DNA of 64,000 nt from Streptomyces sp. RerS4 (GTDB lineage Bacteria; Actinomycetota; Actinomycetes; Streptomycetales; Streptomycetaceae). How positions within the stretch are numbered: position 1 is the first letter of the stretch; every line of letters begins with the position of its first letter. A program made the translations under genes and the position numbers. Below are positions 33,550 through 46,841 of the stretch, in pieces. The notes under the pieces were generated by a model. That model had not been told where the DNA came from. It was given only the letters and a program-made list of their open reading frames with translations, and ran no database searches. The stretch covers positions 3,619,501 to 3,683,500 of the forward strand of contig NZ_CP097322.1 in the NCBI RefSeq assembly GCF_023515955.1. The letters run 5' to 3'.

Positions 33550-33745
33550 GAGCCAGAACTGAAGGAAAGTCCATCCTCTAGCGCGAGTTAAGGCGATAAA
33601 CGCACCAATCCCCGCAGTCCTCCGTTACGATCACCATCACAGATCTCAGGGTCGCTGTTGGCCACTGGGATGCCATTTTCCGATGGGGGAACCCTGTCAT
33701 GGTGATCGAGTCTGCCGGGAGAGCCGGCACCCACGGGGGAACAGA

Positions 33746-34156
33746 GTGAGTACATGGTGGGCCGCCTTCGGTGCCCTCGCCGCCTTCCTCGCGGCATACG
33801 TGCCCTTCTCGGTGCACAGGCGCAAGAACGACCGTGAGTACGCGGCCCAGATCGAGCCCTTCACCCGCGAGATCGACGACGTCATCAAGGCGCGCAGCGC
33901 CGGATCCACGAGCGCGCTCAGCAACCTCGCGGATCGCCTCGACGTGTTCCTGGTGCGCCCGCCCAGGCGCCTCAAGGCACTGCTCGAACTGGAGAAGGAG
34001 CACCTCACCGACTACCGGTTCGCGCTGACCGGCCTCCCGGTCCCGCACCAGTCCGAGATCGACGCGGCCATCTCCCTCTCCGACGCCGCCACGCCGCTCC
34101 GAGAGATCAACGAGCGTCTCCGCAACGCGGCCGTGGCTTTCCGTCGGACTCGATGA
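33746..34156 (+). CDS. Small membrane-anchored protein of unknown function
   Basis: 136 residues from GTG 33746 (GGGGGAA upstream). A transmembrane helix lies at the extreme N-terminus (about 3-22, TWWAAFGALAAFLAAYVPFS), followed by a basic VHRRKNDREYA segment and a soluble helical domain (DDVIKARSAGSTSALSNLAD, RLKALLELEKEHLTDYRFAL). No enzymatic motif. It follows the DndB-like gene by 256 bp on the same strand. Could be an effector, sensor or fortuitous neighbour. Confidence 0.6.
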   Translation: MSTWWAAFGALAAFLAAYVPFSVHRRKNDREYAAQIEPFTREIDDVIKARSAGSTSALSNLADRLDVFLVRPPRRLKALLELEKEHLTDYRFALTGLPVPHQSEIDAAISLSDAATPLREINERLRNAAVAFRRTR

Positions 34157-34176
34157 TCGGCGGGCAGAACGCGAAA

Positions 34177-34218
34177 AAGACCCCCTTGGCCCGCGTTTTC
34201 GCAGGTCAAGGGGGTCTT
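34177..34218. terminator. Hairpin terminator beside tRNA-Ala
   Basis: AAGACCCCCTTG and CAAGGGGGTCTT form a perfect 12-bp stem around an 18-nt loop. It lies between the small membrane protein gene and the 3' end of tRNA-Ala and can serve both converging transcripts. Confidence 0.8.
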
Positions 34219-34224
34219 GCGGTG

Positions 34225-34297
34225 TGGAGCCTAGGAGATTCGAACTCCTGACATCTGCCTTGCAAAGGCAGCGCTCTACCAACTGAGCTAAGGCCCC
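34225..34297 (-). tRNA. tRNA-Ala (anticodon TGC)
   Basis: Acceptor arms GGGGCCT and AGGCTCC (one G-T pair), D-loop AGCTCAGTTGGTAGAGC, anticodon stem CTGCC/GGCAG around TTTGCAA giving anticodon TGC, and T-loop GTTCGAATC. 73 nt including discriminator A; CCA not encoded. The accessory patch lies on its 3' side. Confidence 0.96.
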
Positions 34298-34458
34298 GAG
34301 CAACCGGACATGGCCACTCCCCGTGGGGGAGCGACCGTTCCGCAGGACAGCGTACCCGGTGTACCCCCTCATCCCGCAAAATGATAGGGACTCCCGCCCC
34401 GCGACCACGCTCCGTAAGATGCTCGCGAGGTTCGCACCAGCGAAGGGGAGTAGTGAGA

Positions 34459-35007
34459 GTGGACGCAGTACAGCAGGAGGCCACGGCCAGAGCCCGTGAG
34501 CTTCAGCGCAGTTGGTACGGGGAGCCGCTGGGCGCGCTGTTCCGACGGCTCATAGATGACCTCGGGCTGAACCAGGCCCGCCTCGCTGCCGTCCTCGGGC
34601 TCTCGGCGCCGATGCTGTCCCAGCTGATGAGCGGCCAGCGCGCCAAGATCGGCAACCCGGCCGTGGTGCAGCGGGTGCAGGCCCTCCAGGACCTCGCCGG
34701 ACAGGTCGCGGCGGGCAGCGTCAGCGCCGCCGAGGCCACCGACCGGATGGACGAGATCAAGCACACGCAGGGAGGCTCCGTCCTCAGCAACAGCGGCCAG
34801 AGCGGCGCCGGTTCCGGCGCCCCCACGGTCAAGCGGGTCGTCCGCGAGATCCAGTCGCTGCTGCGCTCCGTCGCCGCGGCCGGGGACATCATCGACGCGG
34901 CGGACACCCTCGCCCCCACCCACCCGGAACTGGCAGAGTTCCTCCGGGTGTACGGTGCGGGCCGCACCGCCGAGGCGGTGGCCCACTACGAGGCCCACCA
35001 GAACTGA
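34459..35007 (+). CDS. Helix-turn-helix DNA-binding protein
   Basis: 182 residues. An XRE-like HTH lies at about 28-70: ALFRRLIDDLGLNQARLAAV, LGLSAPMLSQLMSGQRAKIG. The C-terminal half is helical (VKRVVREIQSLLRSVAAAGD, ADTLAPTHPELAEFLRVY). GTG 34459 is eight bases from GGGGAG; GTG 34453 is possible. 27 bp upstream of a Ser/Thr kinase gene, so the kinase may phosphorylate this regulator (inference). Confidence 0.75.
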   Translation: MDAVQQEATARARELQRSWYGEPLGALFRRLIDDLGLNQARLAAVLGLSAPMLSQLMSGQRAKIGNPAVVQRVQALQDLAGQVAAGSVSAAEATDRMDEIKHTQGGSVLSNSGQSGAGSGAPTVKRVVREIQSLLRSVAAAGDIIDAADTLAPTHPELAEFLRVYGAGRTAEAVAHYEAHQN

Positions 35008-35034
35008 CGGGCGAGACGGGGGACGGGCACAGCG

Positions 35035-36183
35035 ATGGGTGAGGTCTTCGCCGGCCGGTACGAGCTGATCGATCCGATCGGACGGGGTGGCGCGGGCGCC
35101 GTGTGGCGGGCCTGGGACCACCGCCGTCGCCGTTACGTCGCCGCGAAGGTCCTCCTGCAGAGCGACGCCCACACCCTGCTCCGGTTCGTGCGCGAGCAGG
35201 CGCTGCGCATCGACCATCCGCACGTGCTGGCCCCGGCCAGCTGGGCGGCGGACGACGACAAGGTCCTCTTCACCATGGACCTCGTCGCCGGCGGCTCCCT
35301 CGCCCATGTGATCGGGGACTACGGCCCGTTGCCGCCCCGCTTCGTGTGCGTCCTGCTCGACCAGCTCCTGTCGGGGCTCTCGGCGGTGCACGCGGAGGGC
35401 GTCGTCCACCGCGACATCAAACCGGCCAACATCCTGATGGAGGCCACGGGAACCGGGCGGCCGCACCTGCGGCTGTCCGACTTCGGCATCTCGATGCGCA
35501 AGGGGGAGCCCCGGCTGACCGAGACCGACTACGTCGTCGGTACGCCGGGTTACTTCGCCCCCGAGCAACTGCGGGGCGCCGAGCCGGACTTCCCCGCCGA
35601 TCTGTACGCCGTCGGCTTGGTCGCCCTGTACCTGTTGCACGGGCGCAAGCCCGACTCCGAGGCCCTGGTGGAGCAGTTCCGGACGCACGGCACGCCCGTG
35701 GCCCCCGAGGGCGTCCCCGCGCCGCTGTGGGACGTCGTGGCGAACCTCCTGCGGCCCGACCCCCAGAGCCGGTTCAGGACCGCCACGGGGGCGCGCAAGG
35801 CCCTCGCGGAGGCGGCCGAGCTGCTGGCGCCTCCCGCACCCGACGAGGACCCCGTCGAGGTGTTCGACCAACTCGGGCCGCTCCCCGCCGGCTTCGGCCC
35901 GGAAGGCCCCCTCGCGGCGACCGCCCCGGCCGCGAGCCCGAACCCGACCCCGCCGACCACCCCGACCACCCCGGCCGGCTACGGCCCGCCGCCCGCGTAC
36001 GGCTCCTCCGAGACGGGCAGCTTCCACCTGCCGCCCCCGGCCCCCACGACGGCGGTCACGCCCCCGACGGCGACGGCGCCCGCCCGCCGCGTCGCCCCGC
36101 CCCCGCCGAAGGTCACCGTCGGCATCCTCACCGCCGCCGTGCTCTGCTTCGCGGTCGGCACCTGGGCCATGACGCAGCTCTGA
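35035..36183 (+). CDS. Ser/Thr protein kinase, C-terminally membrane-anchored
   Basis: 382 residues. Kinase domain (about 7-265): Gly loop GRGGAGAVW, Lys in YVAAKVLLQ, catalytic loop HRDIKPANIL, DFG in SDFGIS, and VGTPGYFAPEQL. A Pro/Thr/Ala-rich linker leads to a transmembrane helix that ends the protein (about 359-381, VGILTAAVLCFAVGTWAMTQ), so there is no extracellular sensor, unlike PknB. Predicted active. Paired with the upstream HTH gene. Confidence 0.9.
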   Translation: MGEVFAGRYELIDPIGRGGAGAVWRAWDHRRRRYVAAKVLLQSDAHTLLRFVREQALRIDHPHVLAPASWAADDDKVLFTMDLVAGGSLAHVIGDYGPLPPRFVCVLLDQLLSGLSAVHAEGVVHRDIKPANILMEATGTGRPHLRLSDFGISMRKGEPRLTETDYVVGTPGYFAPEQLRGAEPDFPADLYAVGLVALYLLHGRKPDSEALVEQFRTHGTPVAPEGVPAPLWDVVANLLRPDPQSRFRTATGARKALAEAAELLAPPAPDEDPVEVFDQLGPLPAGFGPEGPLAATAPAASPNPTPPTTPTTPAGYGPPPAYGSSETGSFHLPPPAPTTAVTPPTATAPARRVAPPPPKVTVGILTAAVLCFAVGTWAMTQL

Positions 36184-36201
36184 GGCGGCCCTCACGCGGC
36201 C

Positions 36202-37542
36202 CTAGACCGCCCGCCCCCGCCGTCCCAGCAGGATCCACACCCCGAGCACGAGCAGCAGCACCGTCCCCGTCCCGAAGCCGGCGCCCGCCACGATCCGCAT
36301 CGCCGAGCGGTCGTCCTCGGCGGCGACGGCCTCCGGGGCGGTGAGCCCCTCCCGCGCGGCGGTCCGGTCGGCGGCGCCGACCCCGAACCCGGCCGCGCTC
36401 AGGCTCTCGCGGTACACGGGCCCCTTGCCGGCGCTGCCGAGCACGTCGACCCGTAGCGTCAGCGGGACCGGCGTCGCGTCCTCGGTGAACTCCGCGACCT
36501 TAGCGCCCAGCGTGACGGCGACGTAGTACCACCCGGCCAGCCCCATCATCCGCTGCGCCGCCTGGTGGGAGAAACGATTCTCGTACGCCACGGGCGCGAC
36601 CCTCGGCAGCGTCACGGCCGCCTGCTTGCCGTCGTACGAGGTGTCCTCGGACGCCGCGAGCGAGCGGAACGGCGTGTACAGCGAGACCGTCAGCCCGTTG
36701 GAGGCGGACGCGTACTGCTTCGTGATCCGGGCCGCCGCGATCTCCGCGCCGAGCACCGGCTGCTGTCCCCAGTCCACCGGGACCCGGTAGAAGCGGGTCT
36801 GCCCCGGCCTCAGCTCGTCGCGCCACACACCCGGACCCAGGGCCCGCGCGTCGTTGAAGCCGGTGCCGCCGACGCGGGCCACCGCATCCTTGGCGGGCAG
36901 GGTCGGGGAGGCGGAGGGCCACACACTGGCGGCCGGCGCGGGCGCGGTGCCGGCGGCGGGCGCCGGTTCGCGCTGGAGGCGCAGCTCCACGGGCCAGGGG
37001 GCCCGGTCGGACTCCTTGGCCGCCTCCCGGGTGACCTTCGCGTAGTACGTCCCCCCGGCCTGACACTCGGCGTCCTCCTGGAGTCGACGCGTACCGGCCG
37101 CGGCGACGGGGACGGCCTCGTAGCCGAAGGAGGCCTTGACGGGGTTGGACGGGCAGGCCCGCCCGGCGCTGGTCATGATCTCGACCTCAAGGCCGTCGGA
37201 GTACCCGACCTTGGCTCCGGCGGGGGGCCGCAGCACGGCCGAGACGTACACGCTGGAGCTGTCGTCCAGGGTGAGCCGGTAGAAGCGCTCACCCGGCGCC
37301 AGGGTGTCCTCGTACACCGCGCCGACCTCCAGCAGCGGGGCGTCCGCCGTGGAGGGCTTCCCCTGGATCGGACGCGCGCCGTCGGCCACGCGGTACTCCG
37401 GCAGCGGCGGCGAGGCCGGCCCGGACGCGTACGCCACCACCGGCGACCATGCCACCAACGCCAGCGCGGCCGCCCCCGCGACCCCCGCCTTCAGCCCCCG
37501 AAGCCCCGAAACCCCCTGAGGCCCCCAAAGCCCCCGAACCAT
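36202..37542 (-). CDS. Secreted, C-terminally anchored protein with duplicated beta module
   Basis: 446 residues from ATG 37542. Signal peptide (residues about 1-40, with GVAGAAALALVAWSPVVAYA). Two related modules: PGERFYRLTLDDSSSVYVSA and, about 170 residues later, PGQTRFYRVPVDWGQQPVLG, each followed by a strand-rich region with GLEVEIMTS / GLTVSLYTP. A second hydrophobic helix near the end (VLLLVLGVWILLGRR) anchors it with a short basic tail. Pre-peptidase C-like or carbohydrate-binding folds are possible. Function unknown. Confidence 0.7.
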   Translation of the reverse strand: MVRGLWGPQGVSGLRGLKAGVAGAAALALVAWSPVVAYASGPASPPLPEYRVADGARPIQGKPSTADAPLLEVGAVYEDTLAPGERFYRLTLDDSSSVYVSAVLRPPAGAKVGYSDGLEVEIMTSAGRACPSNPVKASFGYEAVPVAAAGTRRLQEDAECQAGGTYYAKVTREAAKESDRAPWPVELRLQREPAPAAGTAPAPAASVWPSASPTLPAKDAVARVGGTGFNDARALGPGVWRDELRPGQTRFYRVPVDWGQQPVLGAEIAAARITKQYASASNGLTVSLYTPFRSLAASEDTSYDGKQAAVTLPRVAPVAYENRFSHQAAQRMMGLAGWYYVAVTLGAKVAEFTEDATPVPLTLRVDVLGSAGKGPVYRESLSAAGFGVGAADRTAAREGLTAPEAVAAEDDRSAMRIVAGAGFGTGTVLLLVLGVWILLGRRGRAV

Positions 37543-37668
37543 CGCGCCCACCCCACCCGAATTTGCTAGCGCAAGCCAAATCTTCGCATACCGGAATTTT
37601 TCGTCACAGAGCAGCACGAAGCCCCGGCGGCAGCGGCAGCCGGGGCTCCATGAGATCAATCGTGGGTC

Positions 37669-37803
37669 TCACACACCGGAACCAGAGGGCACGGAGTCGG
37701 TTGCCTCCGTCCACAGGTCCTGCTCGGCGCGATCCGCCTGGATCTGGCGGTACACGAGGAGCCCGCCGATGGCGGCCAGTGCGACCAGGAGCAGCTTCTT
37801 CAC
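37669..37803 (-). CDS. DLW-39 family small protein
   Basis: 44 residues from GTG 37803: KKLLLVALAAIGGLLVYRQI forms a membrane helix, followed by the family's DLW motif in RAEQDLWTEATDSVPS. Conserved in actinobacteria next to gyrA-DUF3566-tRNA-Ile. Longer in-frame extension upstream lacks a ribosome site. Function unknown. Confidence 0.85.
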   Translation of the reverse strand: MKKLLLVALAAIGGLLVYRQIQADRAEQDLWTEATDSVPSGSGV

Positions 37804-37908
37804 CGCGCGACCTCGTCTTTCGTTGACGTTGGGGACTTCTGGCCGCCAACAATACACACCGACCGATACCGATCGGTTACCTGGGAACCCGTCAACTGGC
37901 CCTACGAC

Positions 37909-37942
37909 GAAGACCCCCAGGCCGGTGGGCCTGGGGGTCTTC
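37909..37942 (-). terminator. Hairpin terminator after tRNA-Ile
   Basis: GAAGACCCCCAGGCC and GGCCTGGGGGTCTTC form a perfect 15-bp stem with a very short loop, 8 bp past the tRNA-Ile 3' end. Confidence 0.85.
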
Positions 37943-37949
37943 GACTCTG

Positions 37950-38023
37950 TGGGGCTAACAGGATTTGAACCTGTGGCCTCATCCTTATCAGGGATGCGCT
38001 CTAACCAACTGAGCTATAGCCCC
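37950..38023 (-). tRNA. tRNA-Ile (anticodon GAT)
   Basis: Acceptor arms GGGGCTA and TAGCCCC, anticodon stem CATCC/GGATG around CTGATAA giving anticodon GAT, T-loop GTTCAAATC. 74 nt. It follows gyrA-DUF3566 on the same strand, a conserved actinobacterial arrangement. Confidence 0.97.
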
Positions 38024-38106
38024 ATCCGCGCTGCGCGCTGACTCCTGAAGATTAGCGCACAGACGCGGTCGAGCCAAAATCGCTTCCCGCGGGGCGTCCC
38101 CGCAGG

Positions 38107-38817
38107 TCACTCGTCCTCGGCGAGCGTGAGCTCGACACCGCCCACGAATCCCGCCGACAGGTTGTAGATGAACGAGCCCAGCGTCGCGAGCGCGGTCATC
38201 AACACCACGTCGATGACCGCGATCACCGACGTGAAGACCAGGACGCGCGGCAGCGACAGGAACGACTGGAGGTCGAAGCCGTTGCTCTCGTTCGAGCCGG
38301 TCGCCTCACTGATCGTGCCGCCGACCGTCGAGAAGATGCCCATGGCGTCCATGACCATCCACAGCACCGCCGCCGCGACGACGGTGCACAGGCCCAGCGC
38401 GATCGACAGCAGGAAGCTGACCTTCATGACCGACCACGGGTCGGCCTTGGCCACCCGCAGCCGCGCCTTGCGCGTCCTGGGGGTCGTACGGATGCCCGTA
38501 CCGCCCTTGCGCTGCGCACCCGGCCCCTTGGGGGCCACGTAGGCCTGCGGGGGCTGGTAGGGCTGTGCGGGCCGGTCCTGGCCGGCGCCAGGGCCGGTGC
38601 CGGCGGCGCCGGCGGCCGGGGCCGCCGGCTTCTTCGACTGCGCCGTCGCCTGCGACTGCGACGGCGCGGCTGCCTGGGCCTCCGCCGGTGCCTGCTGCTT
38701 CGACTTCGGCTTCGGTCCTCGGCTGTCCGTCACGGTTCCCCCCTGGGAGTCCGCGGCGGGGCCACGGGCACCGTTCGCTCCAGTCTCGGCCGGTCCGGCG
38801 CCCGTGGCTCCACTCAC
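38107..38817 (-). CDS. DUF3566 transmembrane protein
   Basis: 236 residues. A disordered Ala/Pro/Gln-rich N-terminus (1-115, PAEAQAAAPSQSQATAQSKK) precedes the DUF3566 domain: RKARLRVAKADPWSVMKVSF, a transmembrane helix (about 137-160), DAMGIFSTVGGTISE, and a second helix ending in FIYNLSAGFVGGVELTL. Homologues sit directly after gyrA in actinobacteria and some are linked to polar growth. GTG 38817 lies two bases after the gyrA stop, so co-translation is likely. Confidence 0.9.
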   Translation of the reverse strand: MSGATGAGPAETGANGARGPAADSQGGTVTDSRGPKPKSKQQAPAEAQAAAPSQSQATAQSKKPAAPAAGAAGTGPGAGQDRPAQPYQPPQAYVAPKGPGAQRKGGTGIRTTPRTRKARLRVAKADPWSVMKVSFLLSIALGLCTVVAAAVLWMVMDAMGIFSTVGGTISEATGSNESNGFDLQSFLSLPRVLVFTSVIAVIDVVLMTALATLGSFIYNLSAGFVGGVELTLAEDE

Positions 38818-38819
38818 GC

Positions 38820-41432
<2,613 letters not shown>

Positions 41433-41474
41433 GGCCGGTCAGAAGTCCTTTCGGGCGGTCAGCGTCGGGCCGAC

Positions 41475-43976
<2,502 letters not shown>

Positions 43977-44510
43977 TCAGCCGTACGTGTCCCCCGGGCC
44001 CGTGCTGCCCGGCGCGCGCCACGGCCCGTACCGCTTCGGCCGGCCCCCCGGCCCCTGCACCTTGATCAGCCGGACCGTGCCCTGTCCCAGCTCCGCGTTC
44101 AGCCGGGCCACCAGCTGCGGCGCCAGCAGCTTCAGCTGCGCCGCCCACGCCGAGGAATCGCACCGCACCAGGAGCTCCCGCTCCTCGTACTTCTCCGGCA
44201 CGCAGTGCGCGGCGATCTCCGGGCCGACGATCTCCGGCCAGCGCTCCATCACCCCGGCCACCGCGATCGGCATCTCCCAGCCCCGCTCGGTGCGCAGCCG
44301 GTCCAGCGCCGCCATCAGCGGCATCGGATCGCGGCCGTCCGCCCGCGCGCCCGAGCGCAGACCCGGCTGCCGGCTCCGCTTCCCGCCGCCCGCCGCGTTC
44401 CCGCGCGCCCGCGCCTGCTCCCGCGCGGCGGCCAGCGCCTGCCGCGCCAGATCCACCCCGGAGGGCTCCGGGGCCCTGCGCCGCTCCTCGTTCGCCTCGC
44501 CGTCGTTCAC
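43977..44510 (-). CDS. DUF721 (DciA-like) protein
   Basis: 177 residues. The N-terminus is charged and disordered (1-70). The DUF721 domain (about 75-160) has [33 protein letters not shown] and [15 protein letters not shown]. DciA-type DUF721 proteins help load the replicative helicase DnaB in bacteria without DnaC, fitting its place between recF and gyrB. GTG 44510 overlaps the recF stop (GTGA). Confidence 0.85.
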   Translation of the reverse strand: MNDGEANEERRRAPEPSGVDLARQALAAAREQARARGNAAGGGKRSRQPGLRSGARADGRDPMPLMAALDRLRTERGWEMPIAVAGVMERWPEIVGPEIAAHCVPEKYEERELLVRCDSSAWAAQLKLLAPQLVARLNAELGQGTVRLIKVQGPGGRPKRYGPWRAPGSTGPGDTYG

Positions 44511-45643
44511 AGCCGGGTCACCTCACCGCCGGACACTCCGAACCGCGTCCCCGTCAGCACGTCCGGAACGTCATCGTCCACCGCCGCCGTCACCAACACC
44601 TGCTCGCCCCGCGCCACCAGCTCCGCCAGCCGCTCCCGGCGGCGCGCGTCCAGTTCGGCGAAGACGTCGTCCAGGATCAGCACCGGCTCCGTCCCCTCCG
44701 AGCGCAGCAGCTCGTACGAGGCCAGCCGCAGCGCCAGCGCGAACGACCAGGACTCGCCGTGGCTCGCGTACCCCTTCGCGGGCAGCTCGCCCAGGCGCAG
44801 CAGGACGTCGTCACGGTGCGGGCCCACGAGGGTCACCCCGCGCTCGATCTCCTGCTTGCGGACCCCGGAGAGCGCCGTCAGCAGCACCTCGTACAGCGCC
44901 TCACGGGTACGCGCCTCCCCGCTGTCCACGGCCTCGCCGGCCGAGGAACGGTACGCGAGGCCGAGCGGACCGCCGCCGGGCGCGAGCTCCTCGTAGGCCT
45001 TGTCCGCGAGCGGCAGCAACGTCGCGATCAGGTCGAGGCGCTGCGCGAGGAGCTCGGCGCCCGCCCGCGCGAGGTGCTGGTCCCACACGTCGAGCGTGGA
45101 CATGTCCATGGAGCGACCGCCGTGCCGGCGGGCCATCGCCGCGGACTTCAGCAGCGTGTTGCGCTGCTTGAGCACCCGCTCGTAGTCGGAGCGGACGGCC
45201 GCCATCCGCGGGGAGCGCGCCGTCACCAGCTCGTCCAGGAAGCGCCGCCGCTCACCCGGATCGCCCTTGACCAGGGCCAGGTCCTCGGGCGCGAACAGCA
45301 CGGTCCGTACGATCCCCAACACGTCCCGGGGCCTGACCTGCGAGGACCGGTTGATCCGCGCCCGGTTCGCGCGCCCCGGGTTCAGCTCCAGCTCCACCAG
45401 CTGCTGCCGCTCGCCCTGGGTGACGGCCGCGCGGATCACCGCCCGCTCCGTCCCCATCCGGACGAGGGGGGCGTCCGAGGAGACCCGGTGGCTGCCGAGC
45501 GTCGCCAGGTAGCCGATGGCCTCGACGAGGTTCGTCTTGCCCTGGCCGTTGGGGCCCACGAAAGCCGTCACGCCCGGGGCGAGGGGAACCTCGGCCCGAG
45601 CGTACGAGCGGAAGTCGGCCAACGAGAGATGCGAAACATGCAT
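44507..45643 (-). CDS. recF: DNA replication and repair protein RecF
   Basis: 378 residues; SMC-like ATPase with Walker [15 protein letters not shown], signature-helix region and Walker [12 protein letters not shown] near the C-terminus. RecF loads RecA at gapped, SSB-coated DNA with RecO and RecR. ATG 45643. In the conserved dnaA-dnaN-gnd-recF-DUF721-gyrB order. Confidence 0.96.
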   Translation of the reverse strand: MHVSHLSLADFRSYARAEVPLAPGVTAFVGPNGQGKTNLVEAIGYLATLGSHRVSSDAPLVRMGTERAVIRAAVTQGERQQLVELELNPGRANRARINRSSQVRPRDVLGIVRTVLFAPEDLALVKGDPGERRRFLDELVTARSPRMAAVRSDYERVLKQRNTLLKSAAMARRHGGRSMDMSTLDVWDQHLARAGAELLAQRLDLIATLLPLADKAYEELAPGGGPLGLAYRSSAGEAVDSGEARTREALYEVLLTALSGVRKQEIERGVTLVGPHRDDVLLRLGELPAKGYASHGESWSFALALRLASYELLRSEGTEPVLILDDVFAELDARRRERLAELVARGEQVLVTAAVDDDVPDVLTGTRFGVSGGEVTRL

Positions 45644-45737
45644 ACGGCGCCGACCTCCCCCGGCTTCCTGCTGTTCTGCTCTGTGGTGCGGTGGTGCCGC
45701 TCAGTGGCTTCCGGTTAGTGGTTTTCGGCCGGGCCGG

Positions 45738-46613
45738 CTAGGCCTTCTCGACCGCGTGGCCGCCGAACTGGTTGCGCAGCGCGGCGATCATCTTCATCTG
45801 CGGCGAGTCGTCCTGGCGCGACGCGAAGCGCGCGAAGAGCGAGGCCGTGATCGCCGGCAGCGGCACGGCGTTGTCGATCGCGGCCTCGACCGTCCAGCGG
45901 CCCTCGCCGGAGTCCTGCGCGTAGCCGCGCAGCCGCTCCAGGTGCTCGTCCTCGTCCAGCGCGTTGACGGCGAGGTCCAGCAGCCAGGAACGGATGACCG
46001 TTCCCTCCTGCCAGGACCGGAAGACCTCGCGGACGTCGGTGACCGAGTCCACCTTCTCCAGCAGCTCCCAGCCCTCGGCGTAGGCCTGCATCATGGCGTA
46101 CTCGATGCCGTTGTGGACCATCTTCGCGAAGTGGCCCGCGCCGACCTTGCCGGCGTGCACGGCGCCGAAGTCGCCCTCGGGCTTGAGCGCGTCGAAGATC
46201 GGCTGGACGCGCGCGACGTGGTCCTTGGCGCCGCCGTACATGAGCGCGTAGCCGTTCTCCAGGCCCCAGACGCCGCCGGAGACGCCGCAGTCGACGAAGC
46301 CGATGCCCTTGGCCGCCAGCTCCTCGGCGTGCTTCTCGTCGTCGGTCCAGCGGGAGTTGCCGCCGTCGACCACGACGTCGCCGATCGAGAGCAGCTCCGC
46401 GAGCTCGTCGATGGTGGACTGCGTCGCCGGACCTGCCGGGACCATCACCCACACGACGCGGGGGCCCTGCAGGCTGTCCACAAGTTCCCGCAGGCTGTGG
46501 ACATCGGCGAGGTCCGGGTTGCGGTCGTATCCGATGACGGTGTGGCCTGCGCGGCGGATGCGCTCGCGCATGTTGCCGCCCATCTTGCCGAGACCGACGA
46601 GACCAAGCTCCAT
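45738..46613 (-). CDS. gnd: 6-phosphogluconate dehydrogenase (decarboxylating), short form
   Basis: 291 residues, the short (YqeC/Gnd-II) type rather than the 470-residue form. NAD(P) fingerprint GLVGLGKMGGNM at the N-terminus, VVDGGNSRWTDDEKHAEELA, CGVSGGVWGLENGYALMYGG and the catalytic Lys region HFAKMVHNGIEYAMMQAYAE. Oxidatively decarboxylates 6-phosphogluconate to ribulose 5-phosphate. Located between dnaN and recF, a typical Streptomyces insertion. A one-mismatch DnaA box (CTGTCCACA) occurs inside the gene near 46475. Confidence 0.93.
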   Translation of the reverse strand: MELGLVGLGKMGGNMRERIRRAGHTVIGYDRNPDLADVHSLRELVDSLQGPRVVWVMVPAGPATQSTIDELAELLSIGDVVVDGGNSRWTDDEKHAEELAAKGIGFVDCGVSGGVWGLENGYALMYGGAKDHVARVQPIFDALKPEGDFGAVHAGKVGAGHFAKMVHNGIEYAMMQAYAEGWELLEKVDSVTDVREVFRSWQEGTVIRSWLLDLAVNALDEDEHLERLRGYAQDSGEGRWTVEAAIDNAVPLPAITASLFARFASRQDDSPQMKMIAALRNQFGGHAVEKA

Positions 46614-46793
46614 CAGGTGGTTCCTTAAGCGTTGTGGCCGTCTGTGCCGGGTTCCCCGCCTTGCCCGGGGCTTACCCAGGCTCCGAGCCTACGCCGGGCT
46701 CGGTCGCCGGGCGCCACGGGCGCTCCCGGGACGGCCGTGGGGGACGGGGCCCGGCCGGCGGGGGCGCGGGGCTGGGGGCGCGGGGGCGAACGC

Positions 46794-46832
46794 GTCGGGC
46801 CCGGTCCCGCAGCCTGCGAGACCGGGCCCGAC
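46794..46832 (-). terminator. Terminator after dnaN
   Basis: GTCGGGCCCGGTC, a loop that contains CGCAG/CTGCG, then GACCGGGCCCGAC: a perfect 13-bp stem 10 bp past the dnaN stop. Confidence 0.8.
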
Positions 46833-46841
46833 GTACCCGCG

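Noticed and set aside
33629..33707. Inverted repeat GATCACCAT / ATGGTGATC before the small membrane protein gene
   Set aside because: Nine bp arms separated by 61 bp; too long a loop to be convincing.
31972..34297. Integrated element with attachment sites at tRNA-Ala
   Set aside because: The accessory patch lies on the tRNA 3' side, but I found no second copy of the tRNA 3' end and no integrase or excisionase gene, so integration is not supported.
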